A stretch of 64,000 nucleotides of DNA from Ramlibacter sp. (lineage in GTDB: Bacteria; Pseudomonadota; Gammaproteobacteria; Burkholderiales; Burkholderiaceae_C), in NCBI GenBank assembly GCA_019635435.1, contig JAHBZM010000001.1, positions 2,666,001 to 2,730,000 of the forward strand, given 5' to 3'. Position numbers and translations under genes: made by a program. Below are positions 6,414 through 14,343 of the stretch, in pieces. Under the pieces are notes generated by a model. The model was given only the letters and a program-made list of their open reading frames with translations, was not told the DNA's origin and did not search any database. How positions within the stretch are numbered: the first letter of the stretch is position 1; the number at the start of each line of letters is the position of its first letter.

Positions 6414-8945
6414 ATGCAGAAAATCATTGAGCAGATTGCCGCCGAGATCAAGGTCCAGCCCCGCCAGGTGCTGGCGGCGGTGGAGTTGCTGGACGGTGGC
6501 GCCACCGTGCCTTTCATTGCCCGCTACCGCAAGGAGGTGACGGGGGGGCTGGACGACGTGCAGCTGCGCGAGCTCGAATACCGGCTGAGCTATCTGCGCG
6601 AGCTCGAGGAACGCCGCGAGGCCGTGCTCAAAGCCATCGACGAGCAGGGCAAGCTCACGCCCGCGCTGCGCGCCGCGATTGCCACCGTGGCCACCAAGCA
6701 GGAGCTGGAAGACCTGTACCTGCCGTTCAAGCAGAAGCGCCGCACCAAAGGGCAGATGGCGCGCGAAGCCGGCATCGAGCCACTGGCCGACAAGCTGTTT
6801 GCCGACCCCACGCTGGACCCGGCCGCCGAGGCTGCCGCCTTCACCCGCCCGGCCGAGGTGCTGGACGACGGCAAGCCTGGCGCCGACTTCTCGACCGTGC
6901 CCGCCGTGCTGGACGGCGTGCGCGACATCCTGAGCGAGCGCTGGGCCGAAGACCCGGCCCTGGTGCAGGGCCTGCGCCAGTGGCTGTGGTCTGAAGGCCT
7001 GCTGCGCAGCCAGCTCGCGGCCGGCAAGGACGAGAACCACCCCGATGTGGCCAAGTTCCGCGACTACTTTGACTACGATGAGCCCATCGGCCGCGTGCCC
7101 TCGCACCGCGCGCTGGCGGTGTTCCGGGGGCGGCAGCTGGAGGTGCTGGAGGCCAAGCTGGTGGTGCCCGATGCCGTTCGCCCTGAGCTAGTCGAAGGGG
7201 CTTCGACCCTTCGACCGGCTCAGGACAGGCCTGGCTCAGCCCGAGCGGCTGTTTCCCTGGCCGAAGGCAAGATCGCCCTGCACCTGGGCTGGAGCCATGC
7301 CGGCCGCCCGGCCGACGACCTGCTGCGCAAGTGCGTGGCCTGGACCTGGCGCGTCAAGCTCAGCCTGTCCACCGAGCGCGACCTGTTCACCCGCCTGCGC
7401 GAAGAGGCCGAGAAGGTGGCCATCAAGGTCTTTGCCGACAACCTGCGCGACCTGCTGCTGGCCGCGCCCGCCGGCCCGCGCGTGGTCATGGGCCTGGACC
7501 CGGGCATCCGCACCGGCGTCAAGGTGGCGGTGGTCGATGCCACGGGCAAGCTGGTGGACACAGCCACCGTGTACCCGCATGAGCCGAGGCGCGACTGGGA
7601 CGGCGCGCTGCACACCCTGGACGCGCTGTGCCAGAAACACGGCGTGAACCTGATCGCCATCGGCAATGGCACCGCGAGCCGCGAGACGGACAAGCTGGCG
7701 GCTGATCTGATCAAGCTGATGGGCAAGGCGCGGGCCCAATCCCCATCCCCATCCCAAACCGTTCGCGTTGAGCCTGTCGAAACCCAGGCTTCGACCCTTC
7801 GACCAGCTCAGGACAGGCCAAGCTCAGCCCGAACGGTGAAACAAACGGGCAGCATCGAAAAAGTCGTCGTCAGCGAAGCCGGCGCCTCGGTCTACAGCGC
7901 CAGCGAATTCGCCAGCCAGGAAATGCCGGATGTGGACGTGAGCCTGCGCGGCGCGGCCAGCATTGCGCGGCGCTTGCAGGACCCGCTGGCCGAGCTGGTC
8001 AAGATCGACCCCAAGAGCATTGGCGTAGGCCAGTACCAGCACGACGTGAACCAGAGCGAGCTGGCCCGCACGCTGGAGGCCGTGGTCGAGGACTGCGTGA
8101 ACTCGGTGGGGGTGGATCTGAACACCGCCAGCGTGCCGCTGCTGTCGCGGGTGTCGGGCCTGTCGGGCACGGTGGCCAAGGCCGTGGTGCGCTGGCGCGA
8201 GGCCAATGGGGCTTTCAGGAACCGCAAGCAACTGATGGACGTGAGTGGCCTGGGCGCCAAGACCTTTGAGCAGAGCGCGGGCTTCCTGCGCATCCGTGGC
8301 GGCGACAACCCGCTGGACATGACCGGCGTGCACCCCGAAACCTACCCCGTGGTCGAGCAGATGATGGCGCAGACCGGCAAGCCCGTGACCGAGCTCATGG
8401 GCCGCGCCGACATGCTCAAGACCCTCAAGCCCGAGCTGTTTGCCAATGAGAAGTTTGGGGTGATCACGGTGAAGGACATCGTCACCGAACTCGAGAAGCC
8501 CGGCCGCGACCCGCGCCCCGATTTCAAGGTGGCGCGCTTCAACGACGGCGTGGAAGACATTGCCGATCTGAAGGAAGGCATGGTGCTGGAGGGCACGGTC
8601 AGCAACGTGGCCGCCTTTGGCGCCTTCATCGACCTGGGCGTGCACCAGGACGGGCTGGTGCACGTGAGCCAGCTCAGCCACAAGTTCGTCAACGACGCGC
8701 GCGAGGTTGTCAAGACCGGCGACATCGTCAAGGTCAAGGTCATGGAGGTGGACGTGGCGCGCAAGCGCATCGGCCTGAGCATGAAGCTCGGTGACGCACC
8801 CGCGCGCCGCGATGGCCCGCGCGACAACCGCTTTGAAAGCGCCGGGCGCGGCCAGCAGGGCGCAGGCCGGCGCCATGAGGCACCGGCCAGCACCGCCATG
8901 GCCGGCGCCTTTGCCAAGCTGCAGGGCCTGCGCAAATCACCATGA
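6414..8945 (+). CDS. tex: Transcription accessory protein Tex
   Basis: 843 residues. Order: N-terminal helical region (LLDGGATVPFIARYRKEVTGGLDD), YqgF/RNase H-like domain (VVMGLDPGIRTGVKVAVVD near 361-380), helix-hairpin-helix part (VDLNTASVPLLSRVSGL) and C-terminal S1 RNA-binding domain (LEGTVSNVAAFGAFIDLGVHQDG). It is about 70 residues longer than E. coli Tex (773), partly because of two in-frame repeat insertions (residues about 254-278 and 449-475). ATG 6414 (MQKIIEQI) matches the family start; a GTG 30 bp upstream is possible. Tex affects transcription and RNA metabolism. It overlaps the lipase gene by ATGA. Confidence 0.95.
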   Translation: MQKIIEQIAAEIKVQPRQVLAAVELLDGGATVPFIARYRKEVTGGLDDVQLRELEYRLSYLRELEERREAVLKAIDEQGKLTPALRAAIATVATKQELEDLYLPFKQKRRTKGQMAREAGIEPLADKLFADPTLDPAAEAAAFTRPAEVLDDGKPGADFSTVPAVLDGVRDILSERWAEDPALVQGLRQWLWSEGLLRSQLAAGKDENHPDVAKFRDYFDYDEPIGRVPSHRALAVFRGRQLEVLEAKLVVPDAVRPELVEGASTLRPAQDRPGSARAAVSLAEGKIALHLGWSHAGRPADDLLRKCVAWTWRVKLSLSTERDLFTRLREEAEKVAIKVFADNLRDLLLAAPAGPRVVMGLDPGIRTGVKVAVVDATGKLVDTATVYPHEPRRDWDGALHTLDALCQKHGVNLIAIGNGTASRETDKLAADLIKLMGKARAQSPSPSQTVRVEPVETQASTLRPAQDRPSSARTVKQTGSIEKVVVSEAGASVYSASEFASQEMPDVDVSLRGAASIARRLQDPLAELVKIDPKSIGVGQYQHDVNQSELARTLEAVVEDCVNSVGVDLNTASVPLLSRVSGLSGTVAKAVVRWREANGAFRNRKQLMDVSGLGAKTFEQSAGFLRIRGGDNPLDMTGVHPETYPVVEQMMAQTGKPVTELMGRADMLKTLKPELFANEKFGVITVKDIVTELEKPGRDPRPDFKVARFNDGVEDIADLKEGMVLEGTVSNVAAFGAFIDLGVHQDGLVHVSQLSHKFVNDAREVVKTGDIVKVKVMEVDVARKRIGLSMKLGDAPARRDGPRDNRFESAGRGQQGAGRRHEAPASTAMAGAFAKLQGLRKSP
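7174..7248. repeat. REP-like palindrome (family B) in frame within tex
   Basis: Exactly 75 bp from ccgttcgccctgagc to ccgagcgg, containing agtcgaagg, cttcgac and ggctcagga. This is the dispersed palindrome of the type GTTCGCCCTGAGCTTGTCGAAGG. It adds 25 codons without shifting the frame, encoding a low-similarity peptide (residues about 254-278) between conserved Tex segments. Confidence 0.85.
7758..7837. repeat. REP-like palindrome (family B), second copy within tex
   Basis: The ends accgttcg and cgaacggt are inverted, and the interior has gagcctgtcgaaa, cttcgac and agctcagga. It follows a short ccccat tandem (7740-7756). The frame stays open across it. In other Tex proteins the segment between the helix ending IKLMGKAR and VVVSEAGASVYSASE is short, so this is an insertion. 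Confidence 0.85.
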
Positions 8946-10039
8946 AAGCCCTGCGCATCTACGCCGGCCCCAGGGCGCGCGCCCATATTGAACAGCAGGG
9001 TCTGCGCCCGCAGGATGTGGGCGTGGTGCCCGGCGCGGCGGGCGGGCCCAAGGGGCTGATCCTCGGGCCGCTGGACCGCTTCCTGTTTGGCGAGTGGCTG
9101 CCGCAAAGCAACCAGCCGGTTCACCTGGTGGGCGCTTCCATCGGGGCCTGGCGCATGGCCACGGCCTGCCTGGACCAGCCGGTGCAGGCCTTCGAGCGGC
9201 TGGAGAATGACTACATCCGCCAGCACTACGAGCTGCAGCCGGGCCAGAAGCGCCCCACGGCGGCCCATGTGAGCGAGCTGTTTGGCAGCAACCTCAAGGC
9301 GTTCTATGGCGGCCGGGTCAACGAGGTGCTGCAGCACCCGCGCTACAAGCTGCACGTGGTCACCTCGCGCGGGCGCCACGTGCTGGGGCGCGAGCACGGC
9401 CTGCGCACACCGCTGGGCTACCTGGGGGCCTTTCTGACCAACAGCGTGCACCGCAAGGCCATGGGTGCCTGGCTGGAGCGCGTGGTGTTCTCGTCGCCCG
9501 ACACCGTGGGCGGGGCTGCGCACGCAGCGCTGCCGTTTGCCACGGCCGACTACCGCACGCGGCAGGTCAGCCTGAGCGAGGCCAATTTCAACGCCGCGCT
9601 GCAGGCCAGTTGCTCGATCCCGTTCGTGCTCAAGGCCATCCACGACATTCCGGGCGCGCCGCCCGGCGCGTATTGGGACGGCGGCATCACCGACTACCAC
9701 CTGCACCTGAACTACAACGCCCAGGCCGGGCAGGGGCTGGTGCTGTACCCGCATTTCCAGAAAGCCGTGGTGCCGGGCTGGCTCGACAAGGGCCTGAAAT
9801 GGCGCCATGGCGCCACCCATTTCCTGGACAGCACCATCGTGCTCGCGCCCAACCCCGAGTGGGTCCAGACGCTGCCCAACGGCAAGCTGCCCGACCGCAC
9901 CGATTTCACGCGCTACGGGCAGGACCTGGACGCCCGCGTCAAGGCCTGGAGCACGGCCACGTCGGCCAGCCGGCAGCTGGCCGACGAGTTTGCGCAGTGG
10001 CTGGCAACCGGCAATGCCTCAGGGGTTCAGGCGCTATAG
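8942..10039 (+). CDS. Patatin-like phospholipase family protein
   Basis: 365 residues with all three patatin signatures: the glycine-rich oxyanion loop GAAGGPKG (about 31-38), the nucleophile elbow GASIG (about 64-68, catalytic Ser) and DGGITD (about 240, catalytic Asp). There is no signal peptide, so it is probably a cytoplasmic or membrane-peripheral serine acyl hydrolase. It starts at an ATG overlapping the tex stop. Substrate lipids and physiological role are unknown; the family includes phospholipases A and lipid acyl hydrolases. Confidence 0.85.
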   Translation: MKALRIYAGPRARAHIEQQGLRPQDVGVVPGAAGGPKGLILGPLDRFLFGEWLPQSNQPVHLVGASIGAWRMATACLDQPVQAFERLENDYIRQHYELQPGQKRPTAAHVSELFGSNLKAFYGGRVNEVLQHPRYKLHVVTSRGRHVLGREHGLRTPLGYLGAFLTNSVHRKAMGAWLERVVFSSPDTVGGAAHAALPFATADYRTRQVSLSEANFNAALQASCSIPFVLKAIHDIPGAPPGAYWDGGITDYHLHLNYNAQAGQGLVLYPHFQKAVVPGWLDKGLKWRHGATHFLDSTIVLAPNPEWVQTLPNGKLPDRTDFTRYGQDLDARVKAWSTATSASRQLADEFAQWLATGNASGVQAL

Positions 10040-10095
10040 CCAAGCCCGGGCCCGTGAGTCCAGCCACGCGGCCAACACCCGGGGTTGCACAGGCG

Positions 10096-10716
10096 TCAGG
10101 CCAATACGTCAGTGAGCCAGGCCTTCGCGAGCTTTGCCTGGCGATCGACCAGCGCCGGGTCGCGAAACGCATGGGCCATCACGGCGGCGCCCTGCAGCAG
10201 GGTCAGCAAAAATTCGGCGTGTTGCCGGGCCTTGGCGGCAGGCAACTCGCGCGCAAACTGGCCCACCAGCCAGGCCTGCAGGGCCTCCAGAATGCGCGAC
10301 GCATAGGGCTGGAGGGCCGGATCGGTCTTGCCGAGCTGGCTGGCCAGCGTGCCCACGGGGCAGCCCACGCGCGCCAGCTCATGCGCCGAGTCCTGGGTCA
10401 CCTGAATGAAGGCCTTGATCGACACCAGCGCGCTGGCATCGGCCGGCAGCAAGGCCTTGAGTCGCCCAAAGAGCTCTTCCATGCGGGCGTCAGAGACCGA
10501 TTCGAGCATCTCGGCCTTGGTCTTGAAGTAGTACGACAGGTTGCCCTTCAGCAAGCCCGCGTGCTCGGCAATATCGCCGATCGATGTTTCTGCGTAACCG
10601 CGTTCCATGAAGAGGTTCAGCGCGGCATGGACGATTTTCTGCCGGTTGACCGCGCCTTTGCCTGCCGCCACGGGCGGCGCTTCGGGTGTGTTCAGTTCTG
10701 CGGTGCTTTTAGCCAT
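10096..10716 (-). CDS. TetR family transcriptional regulator
   Basis: 206 residues. The N-terminal helix-turn-helix is clear (IVHAALNLFMERGYAETS, IGDIAEHAGLLKGNLSYYF, about 27-64), followed by a ligand-binding domain of the LmrA/YxaF-like type (HELARVGCPVGTLASQL). The gene overlaps the 3' end of the redoxin gene by 25 bp, so the two form an operon. Two palindromic sites upstream of that operon (11248-11286) are the likely operators, implying autoregulation. The effector is unknown. Confidence 0.9.
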   Translation of the reverse strand: MAKSTAELNTPEAPPVAAGKGAVNRQKIVHAALNLFMERGYAETSIGDIAEHAGLLKGNLSYYFKTKAEMLESVSDARMEELFGRLKALLPADASALVSIKAFIQVTQDSAHELARVGCPVGTLASQLGKTDPALQPYASRILEALQAWLVGQFARELPAAKARQHAEFLLTLLQGAAVMAHAFRDPALVDRQAKLAKAWLTDVLA

Positions 10717-11231
10717 TGCGTGATGGTAGCGATCGGGATGTGGTCATCAATATCGGCCCCGTAGTGGGCCACAGCAATGCGCCCGTCTGGCGCGATCAGG
10801 AAATCCGCCGGGGTTCTTTCAAACGGCCCGTCCACCTTGCCCGGCAGGAAGCCGCTTCGGAAAGCCTTGAAAGCCGTGGTCATGACCCGCCACGAAACCA
10901 GCCCGCGCCAGCGCGTTTCCACGCCAAACCGCCTGTAGTGGGTCATGGCCGGGTCCGCGACGATGGGGAAGGGCGCATCCTGGCGGCCCACATACTGGCG
11001 GATCGATTCAGCGGGCGACTGGAAGACGGAAATGACGCGCAAGCCGTGCTCCGACCATTGCGGGTAGTGCTGGATGATGGCGCGCATGCGGAAATTGCAC
11101 ACGGGACACGAGGCATACCGGTAAAAAGACAAAAGAACCGGCGCGCCACGCAAGGCGCCCAGGCTGACGGGTTCACCTGAAAAATCAGTGGCAATGAGAT
11201 CTGGGGGCAGGGCCCCCGGGGCAAGGTGCAT
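10692..11231 (-). CDS. Peroxiredoxin-like (AhpC/TSA fold) protein
   Basis: 179 residues from ATG 11231 (MHLAPGALPPDL), chosen because CGGGAG lies just upstream and because longer in-frame extensions would run through the operators. The thioredoxin fold shows VLLSFYRYASCPVCNFRMRA, with a CPVC pair at the peroxiredoxin-like/AhpC-TSA active position; the classical PxxxT(S)xxC of true peroxiredoxins is not exact. It is likely a thiol reductase or peroxidase acting in the cytoplasm. It is cotranscribed with the TetR gene, suggesting induction by a reactive compound. Confidence 0.85.
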   Translation of the reverse strand: MHLAPGALPPDLIATDFSGEPVSLGALRGAPVLLSFYRYASCPVCNFRMRAIIQHYPQWSEHGLRVISVFQSPAESIRQYVGRQDAPFPIVADPAMTHYRRFGVETRWRGLVSWRVMTTAFKAFRSGFLPGKVDGPFERTPADFLIAPDGRIAVAHYGADIDDHIPIATITQWLKAPQN

Positions 11232-11247
11232 GCAAACTCCCGAGTAG

Positions 11248-11286
11248 TTGGACGATCGACCAAGTATATCAGGACGATCGTCCAAC
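11248..11286 (-). promoter_or_regulatory. Tandem TetR-type operators in the redoxin-tetR promoter
   Basis: Two near-identical dyads are 22 bp apart centre to centre: ttggacgatcgaccaa (11248-11263) and ggacgatcgtcc (11272-11283, flanked by aa/tt). On the minus strand a TATACT -10-like box (about 11263-11268) lies between them, so binding would block RNA polymerase. Two sites two helical turns apart fit cooperative dimers. Assignment to the adjacent TetR protein is inference. Confidence 0.7.
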
Positions 11287-11339
11287 TTTTGGAGCCGGGC
11301 TGCCGGCTCAGGGGCTGCAGCCCTGTGTCGGGGTGGCTA

Positions 11340-12476
11340 TTACATGGCGGCCGCCAGCATGGCCTGATAGTCGTCCACCGAGGCAATGCGCGGGTTGGTC
11401 TTGTGGCAATGGTCGGCCAGCGCGCCGGTGATGATCTTGTCGAACCAGTCACTCTGCACCCCCATGGCGGCCAGGCCCGTGGGCAGGCCCAGGCGGGCGT
11501 TCATGTCCTTGATGGCCTCGGGGATGTCGCTGCCCGACTGCAAGCCCATGGCGCGGGCCATGCGGTCCAGCCGCTTGTCCTTTTGCACCGACTCGGCCGC
11601 TGCGTTGAAGGTGACCACGGCGGGCAGGAACATGGCGTTCAAGGTGCCGTGATGAAGGCGCGGGTCAACCCCGCCCAGGCTGTGGCTCAGGCTGTGCACG
11701 CAGCCCAGGCCTTTCTGGAAGGCCATGGCGCCCTGCATCGAGGCGCTCATGAGGTTGAAGCGCGCCTCGCGGTCGGCGCCGTTGGTGGTGGCGCGCTCGA
11801 TGTGGGCCCAGCCGCGCTCCAGGCCGTCCAGCGCAATGCCGTCGGCCGGCGGGTTGAAGGCCGCCGACATGAAGGTTTCCATGCAGTGGGCAATGGCGTC
11901 CATGCCGGTGGCGGCTGTGAGCTTGGGCGGCAGGCCCAGCGTGAGCTCGGGGTCGCAAATGGCGGCCTTGGGCACGATGTTCCAGGAGTGAAAGCCCAGC
12001 TTGCGGTGGTCGTCCACGATGATGATGGCGCCGCGCGCCACCTCGCTGCCGGTGCCGCTGGTGGTGGGCACGGCGATCAGCGGCGCCGCGCGCTCGGTGA
12101 TGCGCGGCGAGCCGCCCTCGATGGTGGCGTAGTGGGTGAGCGGGCCTTCGTGCGTGGCGGCAATGGCCACGCCCTTGGCGCAGTCGATGGCCGAGCCGCC
12201 ACCCACCGCGATCAGGCCATCGCAGTTGTTCGCCTTGTAGACCTGAACGGCTGCGCGCACGGCGGCCTCGGTCGGGTTGGAGGGGGTCTGGTCAAACACG
12301 GCCACGGTCATGCCGGGCAGGGCGTCCAGCGCTTTTTGCAGCACGCCAGCGGCCTTGACGCCGGGGTCGGTCACGATCAGCGGGCGGGTGATGCCGACGC
12401 GCTCGCACTCCTGCTTGAGCAGCTTCACGGCGCCAAAGTCGAACTGGATCTGGGTGACGTAGTAGATGAGGGACAT
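11340..12476 (-). CDS. Iron-containing alcohol dehydrogenase
   Basis: 378 residues, the usual size for group III (iron-dependent) alcohol dehydrogenases. Seen: nucleotide-binding GGGSAIDCAKG (about 94-104), PTTSGTGSE, and metal-site residues in CDPELTLGLPP, DAIAHCMETF and GCVHSLSHSLGG...HHGTLNA. The enzyme interconverts alcohols or hydroxy acids and aldehydes/ketones with NAD(P). ATG 12476 gives the canonical N-terminus MSLIYYVTQIQFDFG; no strong ribosome site is evident. It is divergent from the hydratase gene with 51 bp between starts, so the promoters are shared or overlap. Confidence 0.92.
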   Translation of the reverse strand: MSLIYYVTQIQFDFGAVKLLKQECERVGITRPLIVTDPGVKAAGVLQKALDALPGMTVAVFDQTPSNPTEAAVRAAVQVYKANNCDGLIAVGGGSAIDCAKGVAIAATHEGPLTHYATIEGGSPRITERAAPLIAVPTTSGTGSEVARGAIIIVDDHRKLGFHSWNIVPKAAICDPELTLGLPPKLTAATGMDAIAHCMETFMSAAFNPPADGIALDGLERGWAHIERATTNGADREARFNLMSASMQGAMAFQKGLGCVHSLSHSLGGVDPRLHHGTLNAMFLPAVVTFNAAAESVQKDKRLDRMARAMGLQSGSDIPEAIKDMNARLGLPTGLAAMGVQSDWFDKIITGALADHCHKTNPRIASVDDYQAMLAAAM

Positions 12477-12527
12477 GGCGGTTGCGTTGTACGATTCAAA
12501 GCCCGACTTTAAGGCAGGAGACATTTC

Positions 12528-13394
12528 TTGAAAACGAAACAAACCCTCATCGCCGTCGCCTTGGCGATAGCGGCTGGCGCCCCCATGGCGGCCTGCCTGA
12601 CCGATGCACAGGCCGTCGCCCTGGTTGACCAGTACATGGCCCGGGCGCCCGCCGCCAATCCCGAGGGCCTGAGCGAGGCCGACGGTGCCTGCAGCCGCGC
12701 CAAGATCAATGCCCTGCTGGAACTGCGGCTGGGCAACGTGATTGGCTACAAGGCCGGCCTCACGGCTTCTGCAGTGCAGAAGCGCTTTGGCTATGACAAG
12801 CCCGTGTGGGGCAAGCTGTATGAGGGCATGGTGCTGGAAGACGGCGCCACGGTGGAGGCCGCGTTTGGCGCGCGCCCGCTGTTCGAGGCCGACATGCTGG
12901 TGCGCGTGAGCAGCGAGGCCATCAACCAGGCCAAGACGCCGATGGATGTGCTGATGGCGATTGACCAGATCATTCCCTTCATCGAGCTGCCCGACCTCGT
13001 GGTGCAGGCCCCGCCCAAGCTCAATGGCCCGGCCATCAGCGCCATCAACGTGGGCGCGCGCCTGGGCGTGGCTGGCAGGCCCGTGGCCGTGCCTGTGACC
13101 CGTGGCGACCGCTACGCCATGCTCGATGCACTGCGTGACATGGACGTGGTGCTCAGCGATGGCAGCGGTGCCACCCTGGGCAAGGGCAAGGGCAGCGACA
13201 TCCTGGAGCATCCGCTCAATGCCGTGATCTGGCTGGCCCAGGCCCTGGCGCAGGAAGGCCTGGCCATGAAGCCTGGCGAGCTGATCAGCCTGGGCTCGTT
13301 CTCGCCGCTGCTGCCGCCCAAGGCCGGCATGAAGGTCACCGCCACCTACCAGGGCCTGCCCGGCGCCGCGCCGGTGTCGGTCCAGTTCAAATAA
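12528..13394 (+). CDS. Exported 2-keto-4-pentenoate hydratase/FAH-like protein
   Basis: 288 residues related to MhpD-type hydratases and the fumarylacetoacetate hydrolase C-terminal fold (GYKAGLT, LFEADMLVRV, PFIELPDLV, GELISLGSFSPLLPP). Unlike the cytoplasmic pathway enzymes it begins with a signal peptide (KTKQTLIAVALAIAAGAPMAAC), possibly with a lipobox-like MAAC. The TTG start at 12528 is decided by AGGAGA eight bases upstream; no ATG fits. The substrate is unknown and catalysis outside the cytoplasm would be unusual. The downstream esterase starts 2 bp later, so they form an operon. Confidence 0.82.
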   Translation: MKTKQTLIAVALAIAAGAPMAACLTDAQAVALVDQYMARAPAANPEGLSEADGACSRAKINALLELRLGNVIGYKAGLTASAVQKRFGYDKPVWGKLYEGMVLEDGATVEAAFGARPLFEADMLVRVSSEAINQAKTPMDVLMAIDQIIPFIELPDLVVQAPPKLNGPAISAINVGARLGVAGRPVAVPVTRGDRYAMLDALRDMDVVLSDGSGATLGKGKGSDILEHPLNAVIWLAQALAQEGLAMKPGELISLGSFSPLLPPKAGMKVTATYQGLPGAAPVSVQFK

Positions 13395-13395
13395 G

Positions 13396-14343
13396 GTGGC
13401 GTTTCCACCGCCGCCCCTGACGCCTGCCATGCGGGATGTGCTGGCGCGCATGGCGCGCGCCGGCCACCCGCCCATGCACACACTGACGCCAGTGCAGGCG
13501 CGGGCGGCCTACGAGGCCGGCGCCGGCGTGCTGGAAATCCCGCGCCCCGAGCTGCCCCGGGTGCAGGACCTGCACATTCCCGCGCGCGACGGCCAGGCGC
13601 TGCCGGCGCGCCTGTATGCGCCGGCGCAGGGCAGTCTGCCCGTGCTGCTGTACTTTCACGGTGGCGGCTTCACCATTGGCAGCGTCACCACGCACGACAC
13701 CTTGTGCCGCGAACTGGCCCGGCGCAGCGGCTGCATGGTGGTGTCGCTGGACTACCGGATGGGGCCGGAGCACCGCTTCCCCACGGCCGTTCACGATGCC
13801 TGGGACGCGCTGCAGTGGCTGGCCAAGCACGGCGCGCCGCTGGGCGCCGACACCTCTCGCCTGGCCGTGGGCGGAGACAGCGCCGGCGGCACGCTGGCCG
13901 CCGTGTGCGCGCTGCTGGCGCGCGATGCGCAGTTGCCGCTGGCCTTGCAGTTGCTGTTCTACCCCGGCTGTGCCCCTCGGGCCGACAGTGACTCCCACGC
14001 GCGATACGGACAGGGCCTGGTGCTGGAGCAGGCGCACATCGACTTTTTCTTCAGCCAGTACCTGCGCAGCGACGCCGACCGTGACGACTGGCGGTTTGCG
14101 CCCCTGCTGGCGCCCGACGTGGACGGCGTGGCGCCGGCCTGGCTGGGCCTGGCCGAGTGCGACCCGCTGGTCGACGAGGGCCTGCAGTACGCGGACCGGC
14201 TGCGCGCCAGCGGTGTGGCCGTGGACCTGCAGATTTACCGTGGGGTGACCCATGAATTCATCAAGATGGGCCGTGTGCTGCCCGAAGCGCGGCAGGCCCA
14301 CGCCGACGCGGCGCGCGCCATGAAAGAGGCTTTGACCCCATGA
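13396..14343 (+). CDS. Alpha/beta hydrolase, HSL-family esterase
   Basis: 315 residues. Hormone-sensitive-lipase family signatures: oxyanion HGGGFTIG (about 85-92), catalytic serine in GDSAGG (about 159-164), acid in ECDPLVDEG and histidine in YRGVTHEF. It hydrolyses short-chain esters, usually in the cytoplasm. The GTG at 13396 is chosen because it gives the family-like N-terminus leading to HPPMHTLTPVQARAAYE; an internal ATG at 13429 is possible. It starts 2 bp after the hydratase stop and overlaps the next gene by ATGA. Confidence 0.88.
   Translation: MAFPPPPLTPAMRDVLARMARAGHPPMHTLTPVQARAAYEAGAGVLEIPRPELPRVQDLHIPARDGQALPARLYAPAQGSLPVLLYFHGGGFTIGSVTTHDTLCRELARRSGCMVVSLDYRMGPEHRFPTAVHDAWDALQWLAKHGAPLGADTSRLAVGGDSAGGTLAAVCALLARDAQLPLALQLLFYPGCAPRADSDSHARYGQGLVLEQAHIDFFFSQYLRSDADRDDWRFAPLLAPDVDGVAPAWLGLAECDPLVDEGLQYADRLRASGVAVDLQIYRGVTHEFIKMGRVLPEARQAHADAARAMKEALTP

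Noticed and set aside
11340..13481. One 713-residue minus-strand frame joining a His/Gly/Ala-rich stretch to the iron alcohol dehydrogenase
   Set aside because: The extra N-terminal part is antisense to the hydratase gene and has no domain; the dehydrogenase has a normal start at 12476.
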